A stretch of 64,000 nucleotides of DNA from Haliea salexigens DSM 19537 (GCF_000423125.1 NZ_AUHJ01000001.1:124001-188000); one strand, 5' to 3'. Numbered from the stretch's first letter, positions 35,318 through 49,141 are shown. Numbers and translations are program-made. Notes: generated from the letters alone by a model not told the origin.

Positions 35318-35851
35318 GTGCAATCTTCTTTTATCGTAACCTTCATTGGGGACGATCGCCCCGGCCTCGTCGAACAATTGTCCAGCGCGATTGAGCGTTG
35401 CGGCGGCAACTGGCAGGAAAGCCGGCTCTCACAGCTAGGCGGCAAGTTTGCGGGCCTGGTGCTGGTTACCCTGGCGGAGGACGCCGGAGATACCCTGGAG
35501 CAAGCGCTCAAGGGCCTGGCGAGCAGCGGCATCAGCGTGCGGGTCACACCCGCGAGTGTCGCCGCGGCACCCGCTGCGGGTCAGCGCATCACCCTGGCAG
35601 TGCTCGGGCCGGATCGGCCCGGCATTGTGCGGGAGATTTCACGTGCGCTGGCGGCAGAACAGGTCAATGTCATCGACATGGAAAGTGAAGTGAGCAGCGC
35701 GCCGATGAGCGGTGAGCCCCTGTTTCGCGCGGAGATACTCGCGGAAGTACCCCAGGGCGCATCGCAGGAGGCCCTCACCGACGCGCTCGATGGCATTGCA
35801 GAACAAATGACCCTGGAGATAGACCTGGGGGCCAATTCAGTCGCGCGTTGA
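35318..35851 (+). CDS. GcvR-like double ACT-domain protein
   Basis: A 177-residue protein with two ACT domains: SFIVTFIGDDRPGLVEQLSSAI (N-terminal) and ITLAVLGPDRPGIVREISRAL (about 91-111). This is the arrangement of GcvR, the glycine-responsive antagonist of GcvA. The GTG at 35318, with GGAG 7 nt upstream, is preferred over an in-frame ATG five codons earlier. No gcv genes are in the window, so a role in glycine regulation is from the family only. Confidence 0.8.
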   Translation: MQSSFIVTFIGDDRPGLVEQLSSAIERCGGNWQESRLSQLGGKFAGLVLVTLAEDAGDTLEQALKGLASSGISVRVTPASVAAAPAAGQRITLAVLGPDRPGIVREISRALAAEQVNVIDMESEVSSAPMSGEPLFRAEILAEVPQGASQEALTDALDGIAEQMTLEIDLGANSVAR

Positions 35852-36055
35852 CAGGCGACGCAAGCCAATCCACAGCGCGGCCGCGAGGGCCGCTGCGAGC
35901 ACCAGCAAGCCAACCACCGTCAGCGTCATCAGGAACATGTCCCAGATGCGCTCGGGGGGAATGTCGAAACTGTCCACCGCACCCCATACCAGAGCCGCCA
36001 TGGCCAGCAACCCGAGAATAAGCGTGCGTAGATAACGGCGTCTGGAGCGTGCCAT
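35837..36055 (-). CDS. small two-helix membrane protein
   Basis: A 72-residue protein with a basic N-terminus (MARSRRRYLR) and two hydrophobic segments, LILGLLAMAALVWGAV and TLTVVGLLVLAAALAAALWIGL. It is convergent with the ACT-domain gene and overlaps its 3' end by 15 bp. It is 8 bp downstream of aroC on the same strand. Function unknown. Confidence 0.7.
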   Translation of the reverse strand: MARSRRRYLRTLILGLLAMAALVWGAVDSFDIPPERIWDMFLMTLTVVGLLVLAAALAAALWIGLRRLSTRD

Positions 36056-36063
36056 GGCAGCGC

Positions 36064-37182
36064 CTAGCGCGACGATGCCGGTGCAGGTGCCGACGCGGGT
36101 AAAACGGGCGTGGTACAGCTCACATCCATGTTCTGACCGCGGTGACGCAACACATGGTCCATCAGCACAATCGCCAGCATCGCCTCGGCGATAGGGGTGG
36201 CGCGAATGCCGACACAGGGGTCGTGACGCCCGTGGGTCACCATCTCCATCGCGGTACCTGCGGTGTCGATGGTCGCACCGGGCTGGCGGATGCTGGAGGT
36301 GGGTTTCAGCGCCAGGCTCACGGTAATATCCTGTCCGCTGGAGATGCCGCCCAGCACGCCGCCGGCATTGTTCCCGACGAAGCCCTCCGGCGTCAGCAGG
36401 TCGCGGTGCTCACTGCCCTGCTGCTCCACAACCGCGAAGCCGGCACCGATTTCCACGCCCTTGACCGCGTTGATACCCATCATGGCATGGGCAATATCGG
36501 CGTCGAGGCGATCGAAGACCGGCTCTCCCAACCCAGGCATCACGCCGCTGGCCACCACGTTGATGCGCGCGCCAATGGAGTCCCCGCGCTTGTTCAACGC
36601 CGCCATGTAGGTTTCCATTGCACTGACTTTTGACGGGTCGGGGCAGAAAAACGGATTGCTCTCCACGCTGTCCCACTGCACGGTTTCAGCGCGAATGGGG
36701 CCCAGCTGGGCCAGATAGCCGCGGATAACAATGCCATAGCGTTCGTGCAGGAATTTGCGCGCGATCGCTCCGGCGGCCACGCGCATGGCGGTCTCGCGAG
36801 CCGATGAGCGCCCGCCGCCGCGGTAATCGCGAAAACCGTACTTCTGCTGATAGGTATAGTCTGCATGTGCCGGACGGAAGGTATTGGCGATGTCTGAGTA
36901 GTCCTTGGAACGCTGATCAGTGTTGGCGATCAGCAGGCCAATGGAGGTACCGGTAGTGCGCCCTTCAAACACCCCGGACAGAATCTGCACTTCATCCGCT
37001 TCCCGCCGCTGGGTAGTAAAGCGTGAGGTGCCCGGCTTGCGCCGGTCCAGGTCGCGCTGCATGTCTGCCGTGGTCAGGCTCAGCCCCGGGGGGCAGCCAT
37101 CCACGATGCAGCCCAGCGCCGGACCGTGACTTTCACCGAAGCTGGTCACCGTGAACAGCTTGCCAAGAGTATTGCCAGACAT
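36064..37182 (-). CDS. aroC: chorismate synthase
   Basis: A 372-residue enzyme that converts EPSP to chorismate with reduced FMN, the last shikimate step. Conserved segments are [18 protein letters not shown] (about 17-34), the [17 protein letters not shown] loop, [19 protein letters not shown], and [19 protein letters not shown] in the C-terminal half. Length and motifs match the full-length protein. It is preceded by prmB on the same strand, an order common in gammaproteobacteria. Confidence 0.97.
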   Translation of the reverse strand: MSGNTLGKLFTVTSFGESHGPALGCIVDGCPPGLSLTTADMQRDLDRRKPGTSRFTTQRREADEVQILSGVFEGRTTGTSIGLLIANTDQRSKDYSDIANTFRPAHADYTYQQKYGFRDYRGGGRSSARETAMRVAAGAIARKFLHERYGIVIRGYLAQLGPIRAETVQWDSVESNPFFCPDPSKVSAMETYMAALNKRGDSIGARINVVASGVMPGLGEPVFDRLDADIAHAMMGINAVKGVEIGAGFAVVEQQGSEHRDLLTPEGFVGNNAGGVLGGISSGQDITVSLALKPTSSIRQPGATIDTAGTAMEMVTHGRHDPCVGIRATPIAEAMLAIVLMDHVLRHRGQNMDVSCTTPVLPASAPAPASSR

Positions 37183-37222
37183 GGTTAACCAACCTCCGCC
37201 AGAAACGCGCCAGTATACGCTA

Positions 37223-38143
37223 TCAGGCCGCGCTTGGCCGACTTTCAGGCAGTTCCGCCGCGCTCAACACGCACACACCGTGGCCTCCGTGCTCGAATTC
37301 GATCCAGGTGAAAGGCAACTGGGGAAATACAGCCTCCAGGGCCTCCCAACTGTTCCCGACTTCGAGCACAAGGAGGCCGTGGGGCTGCAGGTGAGCTTTT
37401 GCCTGCATCAGAATCCGCCGTGTGACATCCAGCCCGTCTTCACCCGAGCCCAATGCCAGTGCTGGCTCGTGGGCATACTCGGCGGGCATCTCCGACAGGT
37501 CGGTGGCATCCACGTAGGGCGGGTTGGTCACAATGATGTCATAGCGCTCACCTGCCACAGCGTGAAACAGGTCGGACTGCCGAATGCGCACCCGCTGTTC
37601 CAGCCCCAGGGCTCGCGCGTTGACCGCGGCCAACGCCAGGGCGTCGGCGTCCAGATCCAGCAGGTCGACCTGCGCCTCTGGCAAATACCATGCGCTGGCA
37701 AGCCCGATGCAACCGCCACCGCAGCAGAGATCCAGAATACGGGCAGGACCGGGACCCCGGTACCAGGGCTGGTAACCGGCGCGCAGCAATTCCGCGATCG
37801 GGGAGCGCGGGATAATAGCGCGGGGGTCGCAGTGCCAGCGCAGCCCGGCAAACCAGGCTTCGCCGGTCAGGTAGGGCAGCGGCATCCGTTCGGTGACTCG
37901 GCGGTGCAGGAGGTCAGCTGCTGCACTCGCCTGTGCGCTGGCAAGCGGTAGCGACAACACGCGGTCGTCACTGTCTGCCGGCAACTGCGCGCACCACAAC
38001 ACCAGTTGCACAGCCTCATCCCAGGCGTTGTCGGTGCCGTGGCCATAGTACGCCGGGGAAGCTTCCAGCGCGGCGGCTACCGCCTCGAGCGCTTCACCCA
38101 CGGTCGCCGCAGCGGCCACGGCCTGTGTCGGTGTATTCTGCAT
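37223..38143 (-). CDS. prmB: 50S ribosomal protein L3 glutamine methyltransferase
   Basis: A 306-residue SAM-dependent methyltransferase that modifies a glutamine of ribosomal protein L3. It has [15 protein letters not shown] (SAM motif I), the catalytic NPPYVD motif, and [14 protein letters not shown] near the end. The start at 38143 (MQNTPTQ) excludes about 60 non-family residues of the longest frame. It is divergent from folE and lies 40 bp upstream of aroC. Confidence 0.93.
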   Translation of the reverse strand: MQNTPTQAVAAAATVGEALEAVAAALEASPAYYGHGTDNAWDEAVQLVLWCAQLPADSDDRVLSLPLASAQASAAADLLHRRVTERMPLPYLTGEAWFAGLRWHCDPRAIIPRSPIAELLRAGYQPWYRGPGPARILDLCCGGGCIGLASAWYLPEAQVDLLDLDADALALAAVNARALGLEQRVRIRQSDLFHAVAGERYDIIVTNPPYVDATDLSEMPAEYAHEPALALGSGEDGLDVTRRILMQAKAHLQPHGLLVLEVGNSWEALEAVFPQLPFTWIEFEHGGHGVCVLSAAELPESRPSAA

Positions 38144-38314
38144 GCCGCGAGTGTAAATCATCCACCGCAGCTGCAATAGTCTCGCGCACCCCCCTAACCC
38201 CATACACGGGCCTCCAACGGCGGCAAGTCGAACGCCAGCAGGTTTGCCTTCGCCGGGGCCGGTTGCTACTATCGCCGGCCGGCCGCAGGGCGGGTAAACA
38301 AGGGGAAACAACGC

Positions 38315-38863
38315 ATGGAACAAGAGTGGGCCAGAATCATCGAGGCGATTGGCGAAGACCTGTCACGCCCCGGCCTTGCCGACACACCGAAGCGGGCAGC
38401 CAAGGCCTTCGAGTTTCTAACGCGCGGCTACCATCAGTCTGTTGAAGATGTAGTCAATAACGCCCTGTTTCCCTCCGACTCCAGTGAAATGGTTCTGGTA
38501 CAGAACGTTGAGCTGTACTCGCTCTGTGAGCACCACGTACTGCCCTTTATCGGCAAATGCCACGTAGCCTACATACCCACCGGCAAGGTGCTTGGCCTAT
38601 CCAAGGTCGCGCGTATCGTGGATGTGTTCGCGCGGCGCCTGCAGATTCAGGAATCCCTGACCACGCAGATTGCGCAGACCATCATGGACGTGACGGAAGC
38701 GGAAGGTGTGGGTGTGATTATCGAAGCGCAACACATGTGCATGATGATGCGCGGTGTAGAAAAGCAGAACTCGGTGATGAAGACCTCGGCGATGCTCGGC
38801 AGCTTCCGCACCGAGCAGAAAACACGCGACGAGTTTCTCTCGCTGTTGCAGCTCGGACGCTAG
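38315..38863 (+). CDS. folE: GTP cyclohydrolase I
   Basis: A 182-residue enzyme making dihydroneopterin triphosphate from GTP. The zinc-binding [18 protein letters not shown] (about 71-88) and the active-site segment [14 protein letters not shown] (about 142-155) are present. AGGGG lies upstream of the ATG. Its stop codon shares the CTAG at 38860-38863 with the stop of the convergent gene. Confidence 0.97.
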   Translation: MEQEWARIIEAIGEDLSRPGLADTPKRAAKAFEFLTRGYHQSVEDVVNNALFPSDSSEMVLVQNVELYSLCEHHVLPFIGKCHVAYIPTGKVLGLSKVARIVDVFARRLQIQESLTTQIAQTIMDVTEAEGVGVIIEAQHMCMMMRGVEKQNSVMKTSAMLGSFRTEQKTRDEFLSLLQLGR

Positions 38864-39447
38864 AGCAGCCCCTCGCCGGCTTCCGGCGCCAGGGTAAGAA
38901 CGTCCACATGCAAATACTGGCGGTCCGCCGTGCGCGCGCCGCTGTAGAGCAGCACGCGGTAGGCGCCCTCGGCACCCTCCACCGCATACACGCGATAACT
39001 CTGGTCGTCTGCGCGGCCATACAGCAGACGCTGACCAAACACCCGGTTAGCCCACTGCGAGCCCGAACCGCAGGCGCGGCCGTCACAGGCAAATAAACGC
39101 GTGGCAGTGCCCTGCCCGGCCAGATTACGCTCCAGCCGCTTGAGCACCTCGCGCGATGTGAAGCCATCGACAATCTGCCAGGTGGCGCGCTGCAGCTCAC
39201 CGTTCATACGCACACTGTCGCGAAACACCCAGGCCCCCATGGATTTCTGGATGGGGCCAAGGCCTATCTCGTGGTCTCTCACCACTTCAGTTGAGCGCGC
39301 AATGGACAGGGCGTGAGGAAACGATTCCAATTCATCCAGCAAGGCCTGGGGGCTGTAATCAGCGGCCCGTGTAGCACTGGCGCCGACAGCCACAACACAG
39401 GCCATTAGCCAGAACGCCACTCTGCAATGTTGCACGAAAGACTTCAA
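38860..39447 (-). CDS. DUF4892-like secreted protein
   Basis: A 195-residue protein with a signal peptide ending ASATRA/AD and a mature part with two cysteines in [11 protein letters not shown], probably disulfide-bonded. [23 protein letters not shown] and YRVLLYSG resemble DUF4892 proteins of pseudomonads (function unknown). It starts 4 bp inside the end of gpsA, so it is in that operon. Confidence 0.78.
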   Translation of the reverse strand: MKSFVQHCRVAFWLMACVVAVGASATRAADYSPQALLDELESFPHALSIARSTEVVRDHEIGLGPIQKSMGAWVFRDSVRMNGELQRATWQIVDGFTSREVLKRLERNLAGQGTATRLFACDGRACGSGSQWANRVFGQRLLYGRADDQSYRVYAVEGAEGAYRVLLYSGARTADRQYLHVDVLTLAPEAGEGLL

Positions 39448-40496
39448 TCCTCTCTCCTCGCCCTGTGCGCCGCGCGCAAATCGCCCACCGCAAATTCGAC
39501 ATCACGCGCCTGCTCGCTGGACATCATATCACTGAAGATCTCCGATACCGGGCGCTGCTCATACAGAATACCGAACAAACCATTGACCAAAGGCATGTGC
39601 ACACAGCGCCGGTCTGCTTCGGCCTTCAACAGTGCAAGGGTATTGATGCCTTCCGCAACCTGGTCCATATCCGCCAGCACGGCATCCAGCGGCTGCCCCT
39701 TGCCCACCGCATAGCCGATCCGGTAATTGCGCGACAGCGGCGAGGAGCAGGTGACGAAAAGGTCACCCACCCCGGACAGACCCAGAAAGGTCAGCGGGTT
39801 GGCTCCCAGCTGCACCGCGAACTGCGACATTTCGGCCAGCGCTCGCGTCAGCAGCATGCCCACCGTATTTTCACCAAACGACAAGGCGGCCCCCAGGCCG
39901 GCGAGAATGGCGTACACGTTCTTCAGCGCACCACCCAGTTCTACGCCAAACATGTCCTGCGAGGCGTAGACGAGAAAGCGCTCGCTGTGCAGCAGGTCGT
40001 GCAATGCCGTGTTCAGTGCATCGCTGTCGCTGGCGACAACCGAACCCGTCACGTGCCCGGCCGCGATTTCACTGGCCAGGTTGGGGCCGCTGAGTACCGC
40101 ACGCGGATTGTCCGGCGCCTCGGCACGCAGAATTTGGCTCATCAGGCTGAAACCACCGGGTTCAATGCCCTTGGTCAGGCTGACCAGGCAGGTGCGTGAC
40201 GCAACGAGTGGTGCAACGTCCCGCACGATCTGGCGAAAGGAGGCGCTCGGCACAGCGACGAACACAGTATCGGTGTCTGTCACCGCATCCGCCAGCGAGG
40301 TAGTGGCCCGCAAGCGGCTGTCCAGCCGGTAACCGGGCAGATAATCGGTGTTCTCGTGGCGCGTATTGATCTGCGCAACGCGTTCCGCGTTGCGCCCCCA
40401 AAGGGCGACCCGGTGCCCGTTGACAGCAACCAGGTTGGCAATCACGGTTCCGAAACTGCCCCCCCCGAGAACGGCAACCCGGTGTGAACGAGGCAT
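39444..40496 (-). CDS. gpsA: glycerol-3-phosphate dehydrogenase [NAD(P)+]
   Basis: A 350-residue enzyme that reduces DHAP to glycerol-3-phosphate for phospholipid synthesis. It has the NAD-binding VLGGGSFGTVIANLVA (about 9-24), the catalytic-lysine segments SLTKGIEPGG and GGALKNVYAILAGL, and the SGPNLASEIA motif. The C-terminal helical domain includes LSGVGDLFVTCSSPLSRN. Full length. It is 78 bp downstream of htpG. Confidence 0.97.
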   Translation of the reverse strand: MPRSHRVAVLGGGSFGTVIANLVAVNGHRVALWGRNAERVAQINTRHENTDYLPGYRLDSRLRATTSLADAVTDTDTVFVAVPSASFRQIVRDVAPLVASRTCLVSLTKGIEPGGFSLMSQILRAEAPDNPRAVLSGPNLASEIAAGHVTGSVVASDSDALNTALHDLLHSERFLVYASQDMFGVELGGALKNVYAILAGLGAALSFGENTVGMLLTRALAEMSQFAVQLGANPLTFLGLSGVGDLFVTCSSPLSRNYRIGYAVGKGQPLDAVLADMDQVAEGINTLALLKAEADRRCVHMPLVNGLFGILYEQRPVSEIFSDMMSSEQARDVEFAVGDLRAAHRARRED

Positions 40497-40574
40497 GACG
40501 TACTCCCTATTCTTATGCGCTCCAGCTTGGCAGCGTAGAGCGGGCCTGGCAAGCGCCGGGCCCGCGACGGGAGA

Positions 40575-42494
40575 TCAGCCCTTGCTCAATTGCAGCAACA
40601 GACTGTTGAGGCGGCTGACGAAGCTCGCGGGGTCTTCCAGCTGGCCGCCCTCCGCCAGCGTCGCCTGATCCAGCACCACGTGTGCGAGATCACCGAAGCG
40701 GGCTTCGTCCTGCTCTGCGTCCAGCATTTGCAGCAGCGGGTGCGAAGGGTTGATCTCCAGAATGGGCTTGCTGTCTGGCACCGGCTGACCGGCGGCTTCG
40801 AGAATACGCTTCATCTGTGCGCCCATATCGAAGTCGCCCACCACCAGGCAAGCCGGTGATTCCGTGAGTCGTGCCGAAGCACGCACTTCCGCTACCGCAT
40901 CGCCCAGCACGCTGCCCAGCCGTTCGACCAGGGCTTCGCTGGTCTCCTTCAATTTCTCCTGCTCGGCTTTCGCCTCCTCGGAATCGTCCTCCAGGTCCAG
41001 CGCGCCGCGCGCCACATCCTGCAGTTTCTTGCCGTCAAATTCCTGCAGCTGATTCATCAGCCAGTCGTCGACGCGATCGCAGAGCAGCAGCACTTCAATG
41101 CCCTTCTTGCGGAACACTTCGAGATGCGGGCTCTTGCGTGCGGTATTGAAGTTCTCCGCCACCACGTAATAGATTTTCTCCTGCCCTTCCTGCATACGGC
41201 TGACATAATCCGCGAGCGATTGATCCTGCTCGGGCTGGTCGGTATGCGTGGTGCTGAAACGCAGCAAGCCGGCAATCTTCTCCCGGTTGTTGAAATCTTC
41301 CGCGGGGCCTTCCTTGAGTACCTGCCCAAATTCTTTCCAGAAATTGGCGTAGTCATCACCCTCCTTTTTCGCCAACTTGGCCAGCATGTCGAGCACGCGT
41401 TTGGTCAGGGCGCTGCGCATCGCGTCAACCGCACTGTCCTGCTGCAGAATCTCGCGCGACACATTCAGCGGCAAGTCGTTGGAATCAACTACACCTTTCA
41501 CAAAGCGCAGATACAGCGGCAGGAACTGCTCGGCGTCGTCCATGATGAAGGTGCGCTGCACGTACAACTTGAGGCCGCGGTTCATGTCCCGATTCCACAG
41601 GTCGAAAGGCGCACGACGCGGGATATACAGAAGGCTGGTGTATTCCTGCTTGCCCTCGACCTTGTTGTGGCTCCAGGTCAAAGGTTCGTCGAAGTCGTGG
41701 GAGACGTGGCGATAGAACGCCGCATAATCCTCATCGCTGATCTCCGTGCGCGGCCGTGTCCACAGCGCGGTGGCTTCGTTAACCGGCTTGTATTCCGGCT
41801 CGGCGGCCTCCTCCGCGGACTCCTCCTCGGCCTCGTTGCCAGCAGCGGTTTCCAACATCATCACCGGCACCGAAATATGGTCGGAGTACTTCTTGATGAC
41901 GCTGCGCACGCGCCAGTCATCTGCAAACTCGCTGCAGGCGGGTTTCAGAAACAGGGTGATGGTGGTACCGCGGCTCTCCTTGCTACGCGCCTCAATGGTG
42001 AATTCGGCCTCACCGTGGGACTCCCACAGCACGCCGCTGTCATTCTCGGCCCCCGCCTTGCGGGTATGCACTTCCACCCGGTCGGCGACGATAAACGCGG
42101 AGTAGAAGCCCACACCGAACTGGCCTATCAGCTGCGAGTCTTTTTTCTGGTCACCGCTCAGGTTTTCGAGAAAGGCCGCCGTGCCGGATTTGGCGATGGT
42201 GCCGAGGTTCTCGATCACCTCTTCCCGATTCATGCCGATGCCGTTATCGCTGATGGTGATCGTATTGGCGTCCTTGTCGACGTCCACACGCACTGCAAAC
42301 TCGCCCTGCCCCTCCAGCAACGCGTCATCCGCAAGGGCGGCAAAACGCAGCTTGTCGATGGCATCCGAGGCGTTGGAGATCAATTCGCGCAGGAAGATCT
42401 CCTTGTTGCTGTACAGGGAATGAATCATCAGGTGCAGCAGTTGGCGCGCTTCGGTTTGAAAACCAAGAGTTTCTTTCTTCACATCCGCAGTCAT
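40575..42494 (-). CDS. htpG: chaperone protein HtpG (Hsp90)
   Basis: A 639-residue Hsp90. The GHKL ATPase domain has [30 protein letters not shown] and [16 protein letters not shown]. The middle domain includes [17 protein letters not shown]-like sequence (NVSREILQ), and the C-terminal dimerisation domain follows. The start [16 protein letters not shown] at 42494 is the family-typical one and has GAGGG upstream. A sigma-32-type promoter lies 57-84 bp upstream, fitting heat-shock control. Confidence 0.98.
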   Translation of the reverse strand: MTADVKKETLGFQTEARQLLHLMIHSLYSNKEIFLRELISNASDAIDKLRFAALADDALLEGQGEFAVRVDVDKDANTITISDNGIGMNREEVIENLGTIAKSGTAAFLENLSGDQKKDSQLIGQFGVGFYSAFIVADRVEVHTRKAGAENDSGVLWESHGEAEFTIEARSKESRGTTITLFLKPACSEFADDWRVRSVIKKYSDHISVPVMMLETAAGNEAEEESAEEAAEPEYKPVNEATALWTRPRTEISDEDYAAFYRHVSHDFDEPLTWSHNKVEGKQEYTSLLYIPRRAPFDLWNRDMNRGLKLYVQRTFIMDDAEQFLPLYLRFVKGVVDSNDLPLNVSREILQQDSAVDAMRSALTKRVLDMLAKLAKKEGDDYANFWKEFGQVLKEGPAEDFNNREKIAGLLRFSTTHTDQPEQDQSLADYVSRMQEGQEKIYYVVAENFNTARKSPHLEVFRKKGIEVLLLCDRVDDWLMNQLQEFDGKKLQDVARGALDLEDDSEEAKAEQEKLKETSEALVERLGSVLGDAVAEVRASARLTESPACLVVGDFDMGAQMKRILEAAGQPVPDSKPILEINPSHPLLQMLDAEQDEARFGDLAHVVLDQATLAEGGQLEDPASFVSRLNSLLLQLSKG

Positions 42495-42549
42495 GGGTCC
42501 CTCGCGAGTAGTGACAGGTAAATGAGTGTATTGCCGTGGGCAACTGCAG

Positions 42550-42578
42550 AGGTGGGGGCTAAGCGCTGGCATTTCAAG
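42550..42578 (-). promoter_or_regulatory. sigma-32 (heat-shock) promoter of htpG
   Basis: On the minus strand CTTGAAA (42578-42572), a 13-nt spacer and CCCCCACCT (42558-42550) closely match the RpoH consensus CTTGAAA-N11-16-CCCCATNT. It is correctly placed 56 nt upstream of the htpG start. Confidence 0.8.
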
Positions 42579-42580
42579 TC

Positions 42581-42600
42581 AGGCTAATGCATATTAGCCT
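42581..42600. promoter_or_regulatory. perfect 8-bp inverted repeat upstream of hydrolase gene
   Basis: AGGCTAATGCATATTAGCCT: arms AGGCTAAT and ATTAGCCT around GCAT. It is 23 bp upstream of the lipoprotein gene start and adjacent to the htpG -35 box. It is operator-like, with no identified regulator. Confidence 0.5.
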
Positions 42601-42622
42601 CATAACAATCAGGAGCGACGGT

Positions 42623-44149
42623 ATGAACCCGACCACCCACCGCTGGCCGCTTGCCCTCGGGCTGTCTTTCTCACTTCTCGTCGGTTGCAGCGATGGCAGC
42701 GATGGCGTGCCTGCACCGCCGGAGCCACCACCGCCGGTAGAGCCAGACTACCTGCCTATTGCCCAACCCGAAGTGGCCGACCCGCCGGATGAAGGCGACC
42801 TGTTCCTGCTCTCCACCACATTTGATTTGGCTGATGTCGGCTACCAGCAGCGCGAGTATTTCCTCTCGGGCACGGCGACCGCGTTCGGCAACCTGAACGA
42901 ATTGACCAGTGACGGCGTCTGGGAGGCCGAGCCCGCGAGCAGCGCCGACTACCGCACCCGGGTGGTGGTCTATCGCCCGATTGATGCGGCGGATTTCAGC
43001 GGCACCGTGCTGGTGGAATGGCTGAACGTTACCGCGGGCTTTGACACGGGCCCCTCCTACGGTTCCGGGCATGTGGAAATGCTGCGCCGGGGGCATGTGT
43101 GGGTCGGTATATCGGCACAGCGTGTCGGCATAGAGGGCTCTTCCGGCACACCTGTGGCACCGCTGAACCTCAAGGCCGTGAATCCGGCGCGCTACGGCTC
43201 GCTGGAACACCCTGGCGACAGCTTCTCCTACGACATGTTTTCCCAGGCGGCACAGGCTCTGCGGGAACCGGCCGCTGTCGACTTGCTGGAAGGCCTTGAG
43301 GTGCAGCAGATGATCGCATTGGGGGAGTCCCAGTCCGCCGGGCGCCTGATGACCTACATCAATGCCATCCACCCGCTGTACAACACCTTCGACGGCTACA
43401 TGGTGCACAGCCGCGGGGACGGCAGCTCTCCCCTTTCCCAGGAGCCTGAAGCCGAGATCCCGACGCCAGAGAGTGTACGCGTACGGGAAGATCTGAACGT
43501 GCCGGTTTTCAACTTCCAGACCGAAACGGATGTCCTGCTGTTGGGCGCCATCAATGACCGCCAGCCCGACAGCGACAATTTCCGGCTGTGGGAGGTCGCC
43601 GGCACCGCGCACGGTGACTACTACTCCTTCATTATCGGCCGCGAAGACACCGGCACCGATCCACGCTTCCTGCTGGTTGAAGAGGCCAATGGCATTCCCG
43701 GCTTCCTGAACTGCGCGCGGCCTGTGAACGCCGGCCCTATGGCCTGGGTTTTCAGTGCGGCATTGCGCGCACTCGACACGTGGGTGCGCGACGGTACCCC
43801 GCCACCCACGGAAGAGCTGCTCAGCGTGGACGACAGCAACAGCGCCTTCGTCAAGGATGAACAGGGCAACGTGCAGGGCGGTGTGCGCACACCCTGGGTG
43901 GATGCACCGGTCGCTGTGCTCTCGGGGGAAGGTCAGGAGGGAGACCGACTGTGCTTCCTGTTCGGCACCACTGTGCTGTTTGATGCCGCACAAATGGCCG
44001 CACTCTATGTGGACCAGGCGGGCTATGAAGCAGCGGTCGCGGAATCACTTGACCGCGCACTGGAGGGCGGATTCCTGCTCCCCGAGGACGCGGAGCGCAT
44101 TCGTGCCGTGGCGCCGCTGCAGTGGCAATCTCAGGTGCCGGGCGACTGA
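42623..44149 (+). CDS. lipoprotein, alpha/beta-hydrolase domain protein
   Basis: A 508-residue lipoprotein: signal sequence with lipobox LLVGC (Cys24), then a proline-rich linker PAPPEPPPPVEP. The mature domain has an alpha/beta-hydrolase nucleophile elbow GESQSAG in MIALGESQSAGRLMTYINAIHPLY (serine nucleophile), and GTAHGDYYS near residue 330 with a possible catalytic His. It resembles the DUF-type Abhydrolase_10 family of marine bacteria; probably an outer-membrane esterase of unknown substrate. The ATG at 42623 has AGGAG upstream. Confidence 0.82.
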   Translation: MNPTTHRWPLALGLSFSLLVGCSDGSDGVPAPPEPPPPVEPDYLPIAQPEVADPPDEGDLFLLSTTFDLADVGYQQREYFLSGTATAFGNLNELTSDGVWEAEPASSADYRTRVVVYRPIDAADFSGTVLVEWLNVTAGFDTGPSYGSGHVEMLRRGHVWVGISAQRVGIEGSSGTPVAPLNLKAVNPARYGSLEHPGDSFSYDMFSQAAQALREPAAVDLLEGLEVQQMIALGESQSAGRLMTYINAIHPLYNTFDGYMVHSRGDGSSPLSQEPEAEIPTPESVRVREDLNVPVFNFQTETDVLLLGAINDRQPDSDNFRLWEVAGTAHGDYYSFIIGREDTGTDPRFLLVEEANGIPGFLNCARPVNAGPMAWVFSAALRALDTWVRDGTPPPTEELLSVDDSNSAFVKDEQGNVQGGVRTPWVDAPVAVLSGEGQEGDRLCFLFGTTVLFDAAQMAALYVDQAGYEAAVAESLDRALEGGFLLPEDAERIRAVAPLQWQSQVPGD

Positions 44150-44166
44150 TCACGCAACATACAGAC

Positions 44167-44197
44167 AAAAAAAAGCCCGCACTAAGCGGGCTTTTTT
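44167..44197. terminator. bidirectional Rho-independent terminator
   Basis: Stem AGCCCGC/GCGGGCT with loop ACTAA, flanked by A8 on the left and T6 on the right. It terminates both the hydrolase gene (plus) and the sdh-suc operon after sucD (minus). Confidence 0.88.
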
Positions 44198-44245
44198 CTT
44201 GCTGGGGAAGGCGACTACCAAGCCACCAACCCCTGATACAACGGC

Positions 44246-45121
44246 TTATTTCCAGCCAGTGACCTCGGCGAGGGCCTTGCCGATATCGGCCAGGCTACGC
44301 ACGGTCTTCACCCCGGCATCTTCCAGTGCAGCAAACTTCTCGTCTGCTGTACCTTTACCGCCAGAGATAATCGCGCCCGCGTGGCCCATACGCTTGCCTT
44401 TCGGCGCGGTAACGCCAGCAATGTAGGACACAACAGGCTTGGTCACATTGGCCTTGATAAAGGCCGCTGCCTCTTCTTCGGCGGTGCCGCCAATTTCACC
44501 GATCATCACGATGGCTTCGGTCGCCGGATCCTTCTCGAACATCGCCAGGATATCGATGAAGTTGGAACCGGGGATAGGATCGCCACCGATGCCAACGCAG
44601 GTGGACTGGCCAAAGCCTGAGTCCGTGGTCTGCTTGACGGCTTCATAAGTGAGTGTGCCTGAACGCGACACAATGCCCACTTTGCCGGGCAGGTGGATAT
44701 GGCCCGGCATGATGCCGATCTTGCATTCGCCGGGGGTGATAACACCGGGGCAGTTGGGGCCGATCAGGCGCACGCCCAGCTCATCGCACTTCACTTTGCA
44801 ATCGAGCATGTCGAGGGTCGGAATACCCTCAGTGATGCAAACGATGAGCTTCACGCCACCATTGGCCGCTTCCAGGATGGAGTCCTTACAAAAGGGCGCC
44901 GGCACGTAAATCACTGACGCATCGGCCCCGGTGGCCGCTACGGCTTCCGCCACAGTGTTGAACACGGGCAGACCGAGGTGGGTCTGGCCACCCTTGCCAG
45001 GCGTTACGCCACCGACCATCTGGGTGCCGTAGGCAATCGCCTGCTCGGAGTGAAAGGTGCCCTGGGAGCCGGTGAAGCCCTGGCAGATCACCTTGGTGTT
45101 CTTGTCAATCAGAATACTCAT
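44246..45121 (-). CDS. sucD: succinyl-CoA synthetase alpha subunit
   Basis: A 291-residue subunit, N-terminus [29 protein letters not shown]. The phosphorylated active-site histidine is in [12 protein letters not shown] (KRMGHAGAI), near residue 246. Together with SucC it makes GTP/ATP from succinyl-CoA. It is the last gene of the TCA operon and is followed by the bidirectional terminator. There is one base between its start and the sucC stop. Confidence 0.97.
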   Translation of the reverse strand: MSILIDKNTKVICQGFTGSQGTFHSEQAIAYGTQMVGGVTPGKGGQTHLGLPVFNTVAEAVAATGADASVIYVPAPFCKDSILEAANGGVKLIVCITEGIPTLDMLDCKVKCDELGVRLIGPNCPGVITPGECKIGIMPGHIHLPGKVGIVSRSGTLTYEAVKQTTDSGFGQSTCVGIGGDPIPGSNFIDILAMFEKDPATEAIVMIGEIGGTAEEEAAAFIKANVTKPVVSYIAGVTAPKGKRMGHAGAIISGGKGTADEKFAALEDAGVKTVRSLADIGKALAEVTGWK

Positions 45122-45122
45122 T

Positions 45123-46292
45123 TCAGGCGGCTCCTTCAGCTGCTTTGACTGCCTGCTGGGCAGCATCGGTGAGGCTGGTAGCGGCGATGATGTTCAGGCC
45201 GCTGTCGGCGAGAACCTGGCGACCGAGCTCGGCGTTGTTGCCTTCCAGGCGCACAACAACCGGCACCTGCACCCCAATTTCCTGCACGGCGCCGATCACG
45301 CCTTCCGCAATCAGGTCGCAACGCACGATACCGCCGAAGATGTTGATCAAGACGGCCTTGACCTTGTCGTCGGAGAGAATGATCTTGAACGCTTCAGAGA
45401 CGCGCTCCTTGGTCGCGCCGCCGCCCACATCGAGGAAGTTCGCCGGTGCACCACCGTGCAGCTTGACGATATCCATGGTGCCCATGGCCAGGCCAGCACC
45501 GTTGACCATGCAGCCGATGTTGCCATCCAGAGCGACGTAGTTCAGTTCCCACTTGGCGGCGTGCGCCTCACGGGCATCTTCCTGCGAAGGGTCGTGCATC
45601 TCGCGCAGCGCGGGCTGGCGGTACATCGCATTGCCGTCAACGCCCAGCTTGGCGTCCAGGCAGTGCAGGTTGCCCTGGTCCGTGATCACCAGCGGGTTGA
45701 CCTCGATCAGCGCCAGGTCCTTGTCCTTGAACAGCTGTGCAAGGCCCATGAAGATCTTGACGAACTGCTTGATCTGGTCGCCCTGGAGGCCCAGCTGGAA
45801 GGCCAGTTCACGGCCCTGGTAAGGCTGGGCACCGACCAACGGGTCGATAATGGCGCGCAGGATTTTTTCCGGCGTTTCTTCCGCAACTTTTTCGATTTCC
45901 ACGCCACCTTCAGTGGAGGCCATGAAAACGATGCGACGGGTAGCGCGGTCAACCACCGCGCCGAGATAGAGTTCCTCGGCGATATCGGTGCAGGTTTCGA
46001 CCAGGATCTTGCTAACCGGTTGGCCGCCTTCGTCCGTCTGGTACGTGACCAGATTCTGGCCCAGCCACTTGGCAGCGAAATCGCGCACTTCGTCAGTGGT
46101 TTTCACCAGCTTGACGCCGCCCGCCTTGCCGCGGCCGCCCGCGTGCACCTGAGCCTTGACGACCCACATGTCACCACCGATGGTCTCCGCTGCCTTGACC
46201 GCCTCTTCCGGCGAATCGACAGCATACCCCTTGGATACGGGCAAGCCGTACTCGGCAAACAGCTGTTTGCCCTGATACTCGTGAAGGTTCAT
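45123..46292 (-). CDS. sucC: succinyl-CoA synthetase beta subunit
   Basis: A 389-residue ATP-grasp subunit. Visible are [37 protein letters not shown] for nucleotide binding, [17 protein letters not shown], and [20 protein letters not shown] near the C-terminus. It lies in the operon between lpd and sucD. The 110-bp gap upstream, after lpd, shows no clear terminator. Confidence 0.98.
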   Translation of the reverse strand: MNLHEYQGKQLFAEYGLPVSKGYAVDSPEEAVKAAETIGGDMWVVKAQVHAGGRGKAGGVKLVKTTDEVRDFAAKWLGQNLVTYQTDEGGQPVSKILVETCTDIAEELYLGAVVDRATRRIVFMASTEGGVEIEKVAEETPEKILRAIIDPLVGAQPYQGRELAFQLGLQGDQIKQFVKIFMGLAQLFKDKDLALIEVNPLVITDQGNLHCLDAKLGVDGNAMYRQPALREMHDPSQEDAREAHAAKWELNYVALDGNIGCMVNGAGLAMGTMDIVKLHGGAPANFLDVGGGATKERVSEAFKIILSDDKVKAVLINIFGGIVRCDLIAEGVIGAVQEIGVQVPVVVRLEGNNAELGRQVLADSGLNIIAATSLTDAAQQAVKAAEGAA

Positions 46293-46402
46293 GCTTTGTC
46301 CTGTGTGTTGCTTAGTGTCCTGGAATGCGCCCTAACGGCCCATACCCCCCAGTGCCTCGTCTGCGCCAGAATAGGTTTTATGCGCGCGCGACCGGGCAAA
46401 GT

Positions 46403-49121
<2,719 letters not shown>

Positions 49122-49141
49122 TTCGGTTCCTTTGGAAAGTG

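Noticed and set aside
41124-42521. 465-codon plus-strand frame opposite htpG
   Set aside because: Same reason: antisense shadow without recognisable features.
42671-43993. 440-codon minus-strand frame opposite the lipoprotein hydrolase
   Set aside because: The plus-strand frame has a signal sequence, lipobox and nucleophile elbow; the antisense frame has none.
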